DNA from: an uncultured Bryobacterales bacterium
GTDB lineage: Bacteria; Acidobacteriota; Terriglobia; Bryobacterales; Bryobacteraceae
Direction: 5' to 3'
Assembly: GCA_937959285.1 (NCBI GenBank)
Contig: CALGAR010000132.1
Coordinates: 16,552 to 80,551 of the forward strand
DNA length: 64,000 bases
Shown piece after piece: positions 1 to 8,911 of the stretch (the stretch's first letter is position 1; every line of letters begins with the position of its first letter). The position numbers and the translations under genes were made by a program. The notes under the pieces were generated by a model that was not told where the DNA came from, did no database searches, and saw only the letters and a program-made list of their open reading frames with translations.

Positions 1-1007
1 CGCAGCTTTTGGTTGTACTCGTTCTGAGCCGCGAGAATTTCGCTTTCCGCTGCCAGTTCGGCTGACTTTAATTCATGTTCGGCAGCTTTCGTCTCTGCGA
101 CGGCGGCTGCAATCCCGCCCTGGTTACGGTGGCGAAACGGCAAGGGGATCTGAAAGCCCGCGATCACGGTGTTGTATCCGGCTGTTCGCTTGTAGCCGAA
201 CAGAACCTCCGGATCGGGTTTCGCATTCGCGTGTTCGACGCGCTCGGCTGCTCTGGCCTGTTGCACAACCTGCCGTCCGAGCTGCAGGTCCCGCCTTCTC
301 GCCATCGCCTGCTCGATCGTGTCCGTGATGAATGGCCGGACATCGTAGAGGTTCCCTGCGAGGACCACGTCCGGCTGGTCGGGCTTGCCCATCTCCTGGA
401 AGAGCTGCAGGCGGAGACGGCGCGCTTCCTGCTCCGCGTTCTGGTACTGTACGGCGACCTGATCCTTCTCTACCTCGATTCGGATCAGATCCACTTCCGC
501 TGCCGCGCCTTCGCGCACGAGATTCCGGTGATACTCCACGGTCTGCTCGAAGTTGGCGAGGTTCTGCCGAAGTATTTCGCGAATGTGCTCGCCGCCGACG
601 GCGGACCAGTAGGCGACGGCGACGCGACGGGCGATCTGGGCGCGGAGAAGCTCAAGATCCGCCTGGCGGCGGCGAATGACCTCTCCTGCAAGCCGGGTCC
701 GCATATCTCGCTTGCCCGGGGCTTCGATCACCTGGGAGGCGTAGGCGAAATTGTCCGTCTCCTGGGCGAAACGAAAGGGTGTGGCCGTTCCCCCCAGGCG
801 TGCGTTCTCCGACTGAAGATAGAGGCGCGGATTCGGCCGGAGAGAAGCCTGAAGACGCAGACCTTCAGCCGCTTCGATCCGCGCCCGGGCGGAAGCAAGC
901 AAAGGATGCGACAGCAACGCCTGCTCCACTGCCTGTTCCGGACTCAGGCTGGTCTGCTCCTGTCCGGCCGCGCAAAAAGCGGCCGCCAAAAGGATGAGAC
1001 TTCTCAT
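1..1007 (-). CDS. TolC/CzcC-family outer-membrane efflux protein (3' end outside window)
   Basis: The leftward frame opens with ATG at 1007 and stays open for 335 codons to the window edge, so the C-terminus is missing. The N-terminus is a short signal peptide (starts MRSLILLAAAFCAAGQ). The rest is the long heptad-like helical pattern of outer-membrane efflux proteins, beginning with SLSPEQAVEQALLSHPLL and continuing through Ala/Glu/Gln-rich coiled-coil helices (for example AAAEVDLIRIEVEKDQVA). Such proteins form the outer-membrane duct of tripartite pumps. It lies 84 bp downstream of a metal-type sensor kinase on the same strand, which favours a CzcC/CusC-like heavy-metal role, but the substrate cannot be read from the sequence. 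Confidence 0.85.
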   Translation of the reverse strand, partial: MRSLILLAAAFCAAGQEQTSLSPEQAVEQALLSHPLLASARARIEAAEGLRLQASLRPNPRLYLQSENARLGGTATPFRFAQETDNFAYASQVIEAPGKRDMRTRLAGEVIRRRQADLELLRAQIARRVAVAYWSAVGGEHIREILRQNLANFEQTVEYHRNLVREGAAAEVDLIRIEVEKDQVAVQYQNAEQEARRLRLQLFQEMGKPDQPDVVLAGNLYDVRPFITDTIEQAMARRRDLQLGRQVVQQARAAERVEHANAKPDPEVLFGYKRTAGYNTVIAGFQIPLPFRHRNQGGIAAAVAETKAAEHELKSAELAAESEILAAQNEYNQKL

Positions 1008-1091
1008 GATGCACTGATGCGGCAGGACGTGATAGCCCGTGCGACAGAGCAGGATACAAGATGGAAGTTAAACCCAGGATAAACGCGGCAG

Positions 1092-2537
1092 CTAACCCGC
1101 GGCAGCAACCCGCCGGGCGCGTGCGTAGGGCAGCCAGACGCGGAATGTGGTGCCCGCCGGAGTGCTGGAAGCGGAAATCGCGCCGCCGTGCAGCTCGGTG
1201 ATCCACTTGGCAATCGCAAGGCCGAGGCCTGCTCCGCTGCCGGCCCCCGGATCACGGCGGGAACGCGCCTTATCTCCCCGGTAGAAGCGGTCAAAAATAA
1301 ACGGCAGATCTGCTTCGGCGATTCCCGTTCCGGTATCGCTGACCTCTAACACGTACCCGCCGTCCTGTCCGTGTAGCCGGAGTTCGACCCGGCCGCCAGA
1401 CGGAGTATGCTTCACGGCGTTGTCGAGCAGGATGAGCATGAGCTGCCGCAGCAGGCCTTCATCCCCTTCGAACTCGTAGTCCTCGTCGGGCCGGCTATCG
1501 CGGACTGCAACCCCTTTCGCCTGAGCTAGCACTTTAGCCGCTCGCAGTGCTTCGTCCGCCAGGTCCGTCAAGTACAAGGGTGATATCGAAGGCTGGTAGG
1601 CTCCTGCGTCCGCCTGTGCGAGGATGAACATGTCTTCCACGATCCGCTTCAGGCGCCGGAGCTGCTCTTCGACAAGGATCAAAGCGTCTCTTAACTCCGT
1701 GGTATTACGGTCGGGCTTCTTCAACGTAAACTGCGTTGCCGTTAATGCGATAGACAGAGGCGTACGCAGCTCATGCGAAGCGTCCGCCATAAACTGCTGC
1801 TGCTGCCGGAAGGCTTGCGCAAGGCGATCCAGCAGCCCGTTGAACGTCTCACCCAGGCGTCCGAACTCGTCTGACGGATTGTGAATTGTCAAGCGTTGAT
1901 TTAGGTTGGCAGAGCTGATGTGCTCGAGCGTTTGCGCCATATCGGACACAGGACGAAGGCTCTTGCGGGCCAGAAAATATCCTCCCGCAGCGGACAGAAT
2001 CACGCAGAAGGGGACGGAGAGCAGCAGCACATAGCGTACGTTGGCCAGTTCGACTTCGACATCCTGCAGAGATTCGTTTGCCGTGACGCGATACGTAGCA
2101 CCGATAAATGGTACGTCGACGTCGCTGACGATCAGGCGGTACTGCCGGTTTCCGATTTGAACGGTGCGAAGCCCCGGTTCTGCGAAGGTGCCCGGGGGAA
2201 GGAGGGAAGCGTCGATTCCTTGCCGGCCGCTCTTGTCCGCGACGAGACGATCGCCATCCCAAACGGCGATCGCGGTATCCGGAAATGACGTTTGATGCAT
2301 CGTCCGGAGAACGTCCCGCACGCTCGCCTCTCCAGGTTCGCGGCCGCCGTGCTCTTCGATCTCATGGTTCAGGGCGAGCTCCGTGACCTGTTCGGCGGAG
2401 CGCAGCTTGCCGTCAAGACGGTCGTGCAGGGTCTTTGCAAAGAGGGCGTAGACGCCGAAGGAAAAGAGCAGCAGGATCGTGCCCAGTGCGGCGACGTGCC
2501 ACAGAATCAGTCGCGCCCTGACAGTGCTAAGCTTCAT
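1092..2537 (-). CDS. Heavy-metal-type sensor histidine kinase (CusS/CopS-like)
   Basis: A 481-residue inner-membrane kinase. TM1 spans about residues 10-33, a periplasmic sensor loop about 34-168, and TM2 about 169-191. HAMP follows, then the HisKA box with phospho-acceptor His255 in DASHELRTP, and the HATPase domain with N box at Asn373 (LLDNAVKHT), G1 at DTGTG (401-405) and G2 at GAGLGLAI. I chose the start MKLSTVRAR at 2537 rather than an ATG 33 codons upstream, because it overlaps the response-regulator stop by only 11 bp and puts TM1 at the normal distance. The pair order (regulator then kinase) and the adjacent CzcC-like protein match copper/silver or cobalt-zinc-cadmium sensing systems. 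The metal is not determinable. Confidence 0.93.
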   Translation of the reverse strand: MKLSTVRARLILWHVAALGTILLLFSFGVYALFAKTLHDRLDGKLRSAEQVTELALNHEIEEHGGREPGEASVRDVLRTMHQTSFPDTAIAVWDGDRLVADKSGRQGIDASLLPPGTFAEPGLRTVQIGNRQYRLIVSDVDVPFIGATYRVTANESLQDVEVELANVRYVLLLSVPFCVILSAAGGYFLARKSLRPVSDMAQTLEHISSANLNQRLTIHNPSDEFGRLGETFNGLLDRLAQAFRQQQQFMADASHELRTPLSIALTATQFTLKKPDRNTTELRDALILVEEQLRRLKRIVEDMFILAQADAGAYQPSISPLYLTDLADEALRAAKVLAQAKGVAVRDSRPDEDYEFEGDEGLLRQLMLILLDNAVKHTPSGGRVELRLHGQDGGYVLEVSDTGTGIAEADLPFIFDRFYRGDKARSRRDPGAGSGAGLGLAIAKWITELHGGAISASSTPAGTTFRVWLPYARARRVAAAG

Positions 2538-3213
2538 CGGATTGTCCTGCGGCCAGTTGATACCCTTCGCCGCGCCTCGTGTGAATGAGCCGGATCGGAT
2601 GCCCGTAGTCCACTTTCCGGCGAAGCCTTTGCACATAGACTTCGATTAGGTTCGAAGTGGGATCGTAGTTCTCATCCCAGACGTGTTCGGAGATTTCCGC
2701 ACGTCCGACCACAGCCCCTTGCCGCCACGCCAGGTATTCGAGCAAGGCGTACTCTTTCGCGGTAAGCGGAATCGGCCGGCCCGCACGGGTAACCCGGCGC
2801 TGGTGCGTATCGATTTGCAGGTCCGCCACCTGGAGGATTGGGCCGTTTAGGCGGTCCCGCCGGCGGAGCAGGGCATGGATCCTGGCGAGGAGCTCACCCA
2901 GATCGAATGGTTTGATGACGTAGTCGTCGGCGCCCGCATTGAGTCCCGAGATGCGATCGGGCACCTGATCCCGAGCCGTCAGCATGAGGATCGGCACGGA
3001 GCTGCCCGCTGCACGCAGCTCGCTACAAACTTCCCGGCCATCTTTGCCGGGGAGCATCACGTCAAGGATGATCAGGTCGTAGGAATTGACGAAAGCTTTA
3101 TGTAGGGCTGTGGAGCCATCGTGTGCGAGATCGACGGCAAAAGCGTGCTCACGGAGACCCTTCGCAAGCACACGCCCGCCGTCCAGATCATCCTCGACTA
3201 CTAAAATGCGCAT
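2527..3213 (-). CDS. OmpR/CusR-family response regulator
   Basis: 228 residues. The receiver domain (1-120) carries the acidic pair E7 D8 D9, phospho-acceptor Asp51 in LIILDVMLP and Lys in the switch motif DDYVIKPFDLGEL. The OmpR-type winged helix follows (about 130-225), with LTAKEYALLEYL and the C-terminal VYVQRLRRKVD recognition region. It is the first gene of the leftward two-component pair and overlaps the kinase gene by 11 bp, so the two are almost certainly co-translated. The expected job is to activate the efflux genes downstream, the first of which is cut by the window edge. Confidence 0.95.
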   Translation of the reverse strand: MRILVVEDDLDGGRVLAKGLREHAFAVDLAHDGSTALHKAFVNSYDLIILDVMLPGKDGREVCSELRAAGSSVPILMLTARDQVPDRISGLNAGADDYVIKPFDLGELLARIHALLRRRDRLNGPILQVADLQIDTHQRRVTRAGRPIPLTAKEYALLEYLAWRQGAVVGRAEISEHVWDENYDPTSNLIEVYVQRLRRKVDYGHPIRLIHTRRGEGYQLAAGQSDEA

Positions 3214-3295
3214 GGGACACTGCCCTATATCAGACTACTGCAACGGAAGGTCGTCGCGGGGAGGGAGCGGTAGGCACGCTGGGGAGCCGGTCAGG

Positions 3296-3320
3296 CGGAG
3301 AAAACTCCCCGCCTTCTCCG
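3296..3320. repeat. Inverted repeat between response regulator and peroxiredoxin genes
   Basis: CGGAGAA at 3296-3302 pairs perfectly with TTCTCCG at 3314-3320 across an 11-base loop. It lies in the 126-bp gap downstream of the leftward peroxiredoxin gene and upstream of the leftward regulator gene. There is no T-run after the stem, so it is either a weak or factor-assisted terminator or an operator for the two-component genes. Confidence 0.4.
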
Positions 3321-3339
3321 TCTCAAAGTCTTTTCCAGA

Positions 3340-3864
3340 TCACTTCTTCAGCCGGCTGCAAGCCGCCTGAGCGCCGCTGATGTCGATCGCGCTCTGTCCT
3401 TCTTCGATGTATGCGATCTTTCCTTCCTTGTCGATCACAAACGTTGCGCGATTTGCCAGCCCGCGGGATTCCATCAGTACGCCGTAGTCTTTCGAGACCT
3501 TCCGATGGAGAAAGTCGCTCAGCATGGGAAACTTAGCGCCGATTTGTTCGGCAAAGACCCGCTGGCTCGGCGTGTTGTCCGTACTAATCCCGAAGACCTG
3601 TGTGTCCATGCCTTCGAACTTGGCGAGGTTCTCTCCGTAACTCGTCATCTCCTTCGTACAGCCGCCGGTAAATGCGGCGGGGTAGAACGCGAGAACGACA
3701 TTCTTTTTACCTCGGAACTCAGAGAGCGTAACCTGCTTTCCCGTTGTTGACGGCAGGGTGAAGTCAGGGGCGACGTCCCCGACTTTTAAATGGGTCTTCG
3801 GGGGCGCCTGTGCCAGCAACATCGGCGCAGCCGCCAGGAAAAGGGAGAGTGCTAATGATCGCAT
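3340..3864 (-). CDS. Exported peroxiredoxin (AhpC/TSA, BCP-like)
   Basis: 174 residues from the chosen start at 3864 (MRSLALSLFLAAAPMLLAQ), which gives a clean signal peptide; a start 15 codons upstream would bury it. The thioredoxin-fold core begins at VGDVAPDFTLPSTTGK. The peroxidatic cysteine is Cys69 in AFTGGCTKEM, within the expected Pro-x-x-x-Thr-x-x-Cys pattern (PAAFTGGC). A second cysteine, Cys169, lies near the C-terminus. It should reduce peroxides in the periplasm, with an exported thiol donor. An AhpD-fold protein is encoded just upstream on the same strand, but that one has no obvious signal peptide. Substrate preference is unknown. Confidence 0.92.
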   Translation of the reverse strand: MRSLALSLFLAAAPMLLAQAPPKTHLKVGDVAPDFTLPSTTGKQVTLSEFRGKKNVVLAFYPAAFTGGCTKEMTSYGENLAKFEGMDTQVFGISTDNTPSQRVFAEQIGAKFPMLSDFLHRKVSKDYGVLMESRGLANRATFVIDKEGKIAYIEEGQSAIDISGAQAACSRLKK

Positions 3865-4034
3865 CGTGTCCTCTTTTATCGAGGGAGAATTGGCATTATA
3901 CCGAATCAAGGGGACGGACTTTTCGTCGTAAAGGCGCCTGAGCTTACGGAGCCATAACCTTTAGGAACAATAATGAGGGCGACGGCCGGAGCGCCGAACG
4001 ACGGTGGCTTTAACTGCCGGCAGGGAGGCAGGAC

Positions 4035-4595
4035 TCAGGTCCCGGCCGCGTTCTGACGAGGAGGCGCTGAATAACCGTGGCGCGCCAAGTGCTCTCCGCG
4101 CTCCCGATAGAAGTTCGGATCCTGCGGAGCCCAGGTTGCCAGGCCGTCCACGTATCGATTGAACATACAAAAAGCCGCGGCGATCAGAACGGTATCGTGG
4201 ATTTCCAGGTCCGTTGCTCCCGCATTGCGAGCCCGCTCGATTACGTCCGAAGTAACCTGCTTGCCGCCTTGCTGCACTCTGGCCGCGATCGCAAGCAAGG
4301 CCTTGAGCTTCTCCGAGATCGGCGCGCTTTCGAAGTCCCGCTTTGTCTCTGCCACCAGGTTCTCGTCACCGCCACAGTGATGAGCAGCAACGGCTCCGTG
4401 TATGGTTTGGCAGTAATAGCAGTCGTTCAGTGAGGAAACGAAGGCGCCAATTAACTCTCGCTCACCGGGTGGCAAAGTATGGGGCCCTCTCAACAGAATA
4501 TTGGCAAGCTGATTCAACGGCTCCGCCGTCTCCGGCCGGTAGGCTTGCAGCGCCCGCATCCCGGGCAGCCCTTCTGGCAGGGCAATGTGAGGCAT
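4035..4595 (-). CDS. AhpD-like carboxymuconolactone decarboxylase-family protein
   Basis: 186 residues of the peroxidase-related AhpD/CMD fold. The diagnostic active site is complete: Cys59-x-x-Cys62 with His66 (DCYYCQTIHG), preceded by LPPGERELIGAFVSSLN and followed by the long helical region (LKALLAIAARVQQGG...VTSDVIERARNAGATDLEIHDTV). Family members with CxxC act as alkylhydroperoxidase-type disulfide reductases. It is divergent from the TonB receptor at 4780, with a 184-bp shared intergenic region. It has a paralogue just beyond the receptor (8051-8671) that lacks the first cysteine. Confidence 0.9.
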   Translation of the reverse strand: MPHIALPEGLPGMRALQAYRPETAEPLNQLANILLRGPHTLPPGERELIGAFVSSLNDCYYCQTIHGAVAAHHCGGDENLVAETKRDFESAPISEKLKALLAIAARVQQGGKQVTSDVIERARNAGATDLEIHDTVLIAAAFCMFNRYVDGLATWAPQDPNFYRERGEHLARHGYSAPPRQNAAGT

Positions 4596-4730
4596 GCCCG
4601 TATGCTAATGGGCGTATCATTCGGCAGGCAATAATAGATTTCTACTATTTCGACTGCACTAACTTCACCTTTTCGACAACCACGCCAGCATGATGAATCG
4701 CCAAGCCGTCTGACTAATGCTTTTCAGTTA

Positions 4731-4760
4731 TTGTCGGCCCTCAAAAGGCACTGTTAGAAT
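4731..4760 (+). promoter_or_regulatory. Candidate sigma70-type promoter for the TonB receptor operon
   Basis: TTGTCG at 4731-4736 and TAGAAT at 4755-4760 are separated by 18 bp and lie 20 bp upstream of the receptor start. The receptor ribosome-binding site is GGAGGGA, directly before ATG 4780. The match is moderate and was found by eye only. Confidence 0.35.
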
Positions 4761-4779
4761 CAGGACCCGCTGGAGGGAC

Positions 4780-7700
4780 ATGAAAGCCAGATTTGTATTG
4801 GGGCTGCTCGCTTTTTATCTGGCGACCTTTGCGCAAGATCCGGTCGCTTCGTTGGAAGGCGAGATTCGCGATGCATCGGGCGGAGCAATTGCTGGCGCCT
4901 CCGTCACGGTTACGAACCTGGACATGGGCTATCAGCAGACGCAGACAGCGTCGCCAATGGGCCTCTACAAGTTCTCGCAGTTGCCTCCGGGGCGCTATAA
5001 GATTTCGGTTCAGCGGGACGGGTTCGCGACCTTCGAGCAGCAGCCGATACAACTCAACGTGAGCCAGGTTGGAAGGCTCGATGTCGTGTTGACACTGGCT
5101 TCCCAGCAGGAGGCGATCACGGTCGAAGGGGAAGTACAGCTAGTCGACACAGCCAGCAATGCTTTGGGAAAAACGGTGACCACGAAGGAAGTGCTCGATC
5201 TTCCGCTAAACGGGCGCAACTTTACCCAGCTCGGTTTACTCCAGGCTGGTGTCGCTCCCATGACCGCCGGAATCCAGCAAGCAGGCGGCAGCCTTCGCAG
5301 TGGTCATGGTTACGCCGTCAACGGGCAGCGGCCGGAGTCGAACATATACCGTTTGGACGGAGCAAGCAATGTCAACCGGATGGACGGCGGCTTTGCTTTG
5401 CGAGTTCCGGTGGATGCGATCGCTGAGTTTCGAATCCTGACGCACACAGCCTCGGCGGAGTATGGCGGCACCAGCGGATCCACGACAACTGTTGTTACAC
5501 GGTCGGGGACAAACTCGGTTCATGGCTCGCTGTATGAGTTCTTGCGCAACGACAAGCTGGATGCCCGCAATTTCTTCTCCGAGAAGGTCGAACCGCTGAA
5601 GCAGAATCAATTCGGAGGGACGCTAGGCGGTCCGGTTCGGCGTGATCGCACGTTTTACTTTCTCTATTTTGAAGGTTTCCGGAACCGTCAGGGCGTGACG
5701 CGCTCCGCTGTGGTGGCTACCCCATCGCAGCGAATGGGCGACTTCTCGGCAAGAAGCCAGCCGCTAATCGACATTTCAAGCGGAGGTACACCGTTTCCCG
5801 GCGGGGTCATACCGGCATCGCTGTTGAATCCGGTTTCCCAGACTGTCATGGAACGCTACATTCCTCTCGGGAATGTGTCCCCGTCCATCTACACGACCAC
5901 CGTCGTGACACATAATGACTATGACCAGGGAGGTGGCCGCCTCGATCACCGCTTCAGCGACCGTGATCAGCTCGCATTCCGGTACTCCTACTCGAATGGA
6001 ACCAATTTGAATCCGATTTCTATCCGCGGCTCGGATTTGCCCGGCTTTCCTGTTCAGGACGACCTGGCAACCCATTCTGTAGTTCTTTCTGAGACGCATC
6101 TGTTTTCGCCCAACATCGTGAACTCGTTCCGCGTGTCCTATTTCCGGCACAAGTTCTTCTTTGACCAGCGGCTGAACAAGACATCGCCGCGTGAATTGGG
6201 CTTTCAGTATGACTCCGCGTCAGAGGCCGGCCAGAGCGTGCCATTCTTCAACATCAACGGGTACTCGCCGGTTGGCGGATCGATCGTCGGGCCGCGGACC
6301 TCCGTGCAAAACGACTATGAGCTCTACGACGCACTCTCAGTGGTATCCGGGGCGCACAGTATCAAGATCGGCGGAGATGTGCGGCATACGCGGATTGCAG
6401 CGTTCCAGGCCATCGCGCCGAACGCCTTCTTCGTCTTTACGCCTTCCTTTCCATCAAACGACGGATTTGCGAATTTCCTGATGGGACGGCCCCTTGTGTT
6501 TTACCAGGGCCTCGGGGATCTCTCTCGGGGGCTCCGGAACCAAAGCTTTGCGCTCTTTGCTCAGGATGAGTGGCGGGCGAACAGCCGTCTCACGATCAAT
6601 TACGGACTTCGCTGGGAAGTAAATCCGCCGTTCACGGAGGAACGCGACCGCCTGAACACCTTTGTGCCAAACCAGCAGTCGACGGTGTATCCGGACGCGC
6701 CTCCCGGTGTCCTCTTTCCGGGTGACAAGGGCGTAGCGAAGGGACTCGCACCGATCCAATGGACGAGTTTCATGCCGCGGGTCGGTTTCGCGTGGAATCT
6801 GGACGGGAGCGGCAAGCTGGTGATCCGGTCAAGCTACGGGATCTTCTTTGACACGATGGCGAACGGGCAGGGCACAGCGTTTCAAGCCCCGGTCAGTTCT
6901 CTTCCGTGGACGCAGTTCATTCAGTTCAGCGGTCCCGGAACAACGTATGTGAATCCCTACGGAAATCAGCCCAAGCCGGAGCCGGGCACGTTCCTGCGGC
7001 CATCGACCGTGATCGCGATGTCGAAGGATGCCCAGCCGCCTTACGCGCAGAACTGGAACTTCTCGATTCAGCGGTTGCTGGGGAACAGCTACGTGCTCGA
7101 GATGCGGTACGTGGGGACGAAGGGAACCAAGCTGCCGCGCAACATCGAGGCGAATCCCGCGGTCTGGGGGCCGGGTGCGACCGCACAGAACGCTGATCGC
7201 AGGCGCATCTATGCGAACTGCCCGCCGGATGGCTCGCCTTGCCGGCTTGTTCACGTGGCGATGCTGTCGAATATTACGAATTCGACGTACCACGCCGGGC
7301 AAATCTCGCTGTCCCGGCGGTTCACCTCGGGCCTCGGCTTCAACGTCTCGTATTGGTTCTCCAAGACTCTGGACTACCTCTCGTCAATGAATCTGACGGG
7401 TGCGGCGGCGCGGCCCTTGTCCGGGGAAGTGGACATCGCCCAGAATCCGTTCAATCTGGCTGCCGAACACGGTCCTTCGCTCTTTGACGCCAGGCACCGC
7501 TTCGTTGCTAGCGGAAGCTGGGAGATTCCAACACCGAAATCGATGAGGGGCGTCGGGCGAGTGTTGCTTGCTGGGTGGCAATTGAACGGCATCGCGACTG
7601 CCTCGACCGGCACGCCGTTCACAGTCTTCGACAGCACGAATGTGTCTGGACAAGCCTCTCATCCGCCGATTTCGGGCTTCGCTGGAAGCCGGCCGGATGT

Positions 7701-8037
7701 GATTTCAAATCCGAATAAAGGACCGCACACCGTCGAGCAGTGGATTTCCCGGTCTGCGTTCCGCCGGCTGGATCCGGTGCTGGAAGCTGGAAAATTTGGG
7801 AACGCTGGGCGGAACATCGCGCGAGCGGATGGTGTCGCGAATGTGGATGTTTCGCTGTTCAAGAACTTTGATCTTGGAGAGCTGCGGCGGCTGCAGTTCC
7901 GGGCGGAATGCTTCAACATCGCCAATCACGCAAACCTTGGGCTTCCGGTGTCTGATTTGGCGTCGCCCAGTTTTGGCCGGATCCTCGAGGCAGCGCCGCC
8001 GCGCTTGCTGCAGTTTGGACTGAAGTTCCTTTTCTAA
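4780..8037 (+). CDS. TonB-dependent receptor with N-terminal carboxypeptidase-regulatory-like domain (Oar-like)
   Basis: 1085 residues. The start ATG at 4780 has a strong GGAGGGA site and gives a signal peptide (MKARFVLGLLAFYLATFAQ). Residues about 24-105 are the CarboxypepD_reg-like beta-sandwich (SLEGEIRDASGGAIAGASVTV ... GLYKFSQLPPGRYKISV). The plug follows (about 120-240; VLDLPLNGRNFTQLGLL, GYAVNGQRPESN, YRLDGA). The remainder is a large beta-barrel ending in the aromatic FGLKFLF. This architecture is greatly expanded in Acidobacteriota and takes up unknown large nutrients, or acts like Oar in export and adhesion. It is followed 13 bp later by a CMD-fold gene on the same strand, so the two are probably co-transcribed. 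Confidence 0.95.
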   Translation: MKARFVLGLLAFYLATFAQDPVASLEGEIRDASGGAIAGASVTVTNLDMGYQQTQTASPMGLYKFSQLPPGRYKISVQRDGFATFEQQPIQLNVSQVGRLDVVLTLASQQEAITVEGEVQLVDTASNALGKTVTTKEVLDLPLNGRNFTQLGLLQAGVAPMTAGIQQAGGSLRSGHGYAVNGQRPESNIYRLDGASNVNRMDGGFALRVPVDAIAEFRILTHTASAEYGGTSGSTTTVVTRSGTNSVHGSLYEFLRNDKLDARNFFSEKVEPLKQNQFGGTLGGPVRRDRTFYFLYFEGFRNRQGVTRSAVVATPSQRMGDFSARSQPLIDISSGGTPFPGGVIPASLLNPVSQTVMERYIPLGNVSPSIYTTTVVTHNDYDQGGGRLDHRFSDRDQLAFRYSYSNGTNLNPISIRGSDLPGFPVQDDLATHSVVLSETHLFSPNIVNSFRVSYFRHKFFFDQRLNKTSPRELGFQYDSASEAGQSVPFFNINGYSPVGGSIVGPRTSVQNDYELYDALSVVSGAHSIKIGGDVRHTRIAAFQAIAPNAFFVFTPSFPSNDGFANFLMGRPLVFYQGLGDLSRGLRNQSFALFAQDEWRANSRLTINYGLRWEVNPPFTEERDRLNTFVPNQQSTVYPDAPPGVLFPGDKGVAKGLAPIQWTSFMPRVGFAWNLDGSGKLVIRSSYGIFFDTMANGQGTAFQAPVSSLPWTQFIQFSGPGTTYVNPYGNQPKPEPGTFLRPSTVIAMSKDAQPPYAQNWNFSIQRLLGNSYVLEMRYVGTKGTKLPRNIEANPAVWGPGATAQNADRRRIYANCPPDGSPCRLVHVAMLSNITNSTYHAGQISLSRRFTSGLGFNVSYWFSKTLDYLSSMNLTGAAARPLSGEVDIAQNPFNLAAEHGPSLFDARHRFVASGSWEIPTPKSMRGVGRVLLAGWQLNGIATASTGTPFTVFDSTNVSGQASHPPISGFAGSRPDVISNPNKGPHTVEQWISRSAFRRLDPVLEAGKFGNAGRNIARADGVANVDVSLFKNFDLGELRRLQFRAECFNIANHANLGLPVSDLASPSFGRILEAAPPRLLQFGLKFLF

Positions 8038-8050
8038 GGAGTGTGACGAA

Positions 8051-8671
8051 ATGAAGCCGATGTACTTGCCCGATGTGGAGAATAATCCTAACGCCGAGGG
8101 AGCCTACGCCGACTTGATCAAGGCGGCGCGATCCGCCGGCCAGGAGGTGCCCCAGATTTGGCATCTTTTCGCGTACAAGCCGGATATGACGCAGCATCTG
8201 GAGCGGCTTACACACGCGGTGATGCGCGGGCCCTCGCCGTTGAGTCCTGGTTTCCGCGAGCTGATTGCGACGCTGACTTCCAAGCGCAACCAAACACCTT
8301 TCTGCGCGACGACACACGCCGCCTCTACGACCGAGCTCCTCGGCAATCGGGAACTGGTAGAGGCCGTCCTCCAGGATCCGCGCTCTGCGCCCGTGACTCC
8401 GGCTGAAAAGGCTTTGCTGACTTTCGTCGAGAAGGTCAATCACGAGTTCTGGAACATTGGAGAAGAGGATTTTGAGGCTTTACGGGCCGCCGGCTGGTCC
8501 GACGAAGCAATCTACGACGCAATTACTGTCTGCGCCCTGTTTAATTTCTACAACCGTTGGGTACGCAGCACGGGAGTGTCTCAGATGGGAGAAGAGGGCG
8601 TCCGGATCTCGGGCGAACGGATTGCCCGGACCGGGTATTTGCGAACGGATGCAGACGCCGCTATTGCATAA
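8051..8671 (+). CDS. CMD/AhpD-fold protein with degenerate CxxC (TxxC)
   Basis: 206 residues. The region FRELIATLTSKRNQTPFCATTHA aligns with the CxxC region of the neighbour at 4035-4595. Here the first cysteine is Thr82, while Cys85 and His89 are kept. Downstream helices (TPAEKALLTFVEKVN, GWSDEAIYDAITVCALFNFYNRW) are typical of peroxidase-related CMD proteins. Its Shine-Dalgarno AAGGAG overlaps the receptor stop codon, so translation is likely coupled to the receptor. Loss of the resolving-pair cysteine argues against classical AhpD disulfide chemistry. A single-Cys/His proton-relay role is possible, but this is inference. Confidence 0.88.
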   Translation: MKPMYLPDVENNPNAEGAYADLIKAARSAGQEVPQIWHLFAYKPDMTQHLERLTHAVMRGPSPLSPGFRELIATLTSKRNQTPFCATTHAASTTELLGNRELVEAVLQDPRSAPVTPAEKALLTFVEKVNHEFWNIGEEDFEALRAAGWSDEAIYDAITVCALFNFYNRWVRSTGVSQMGEEGVRISGERIARTGYLRTDADAAIA

Positions 8672-8911
8672 CGAGTCCTTGGCTCTTTCGGCGGAGGAAG
8701 AAGTAAACACTTTGCTACGGCCAGAAGGCAGGTGCAGGCGGAGCGTCAACTGTTTGAAAAAACATTCCGCTCTTTTCCGGTAACGGATCTGAGCTGAATC
8801 GTTCCTTCTGCGCTTCGCCTCCTCTCTGGCCGCTCTCGTTCGCCAAACGTTGCGGCCCCCGGCTCAGCGTGTTGAAATGATATAGGACACCTTCCCGGAG
8901 GAGCTTTCGAT

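Noticed and set aside
75..1082. A 335-codon rightward frame at the left edge
   Set aside because: The opposite strand gives a convincing TolC-family protein with a signal peptide that runs off the window edge.
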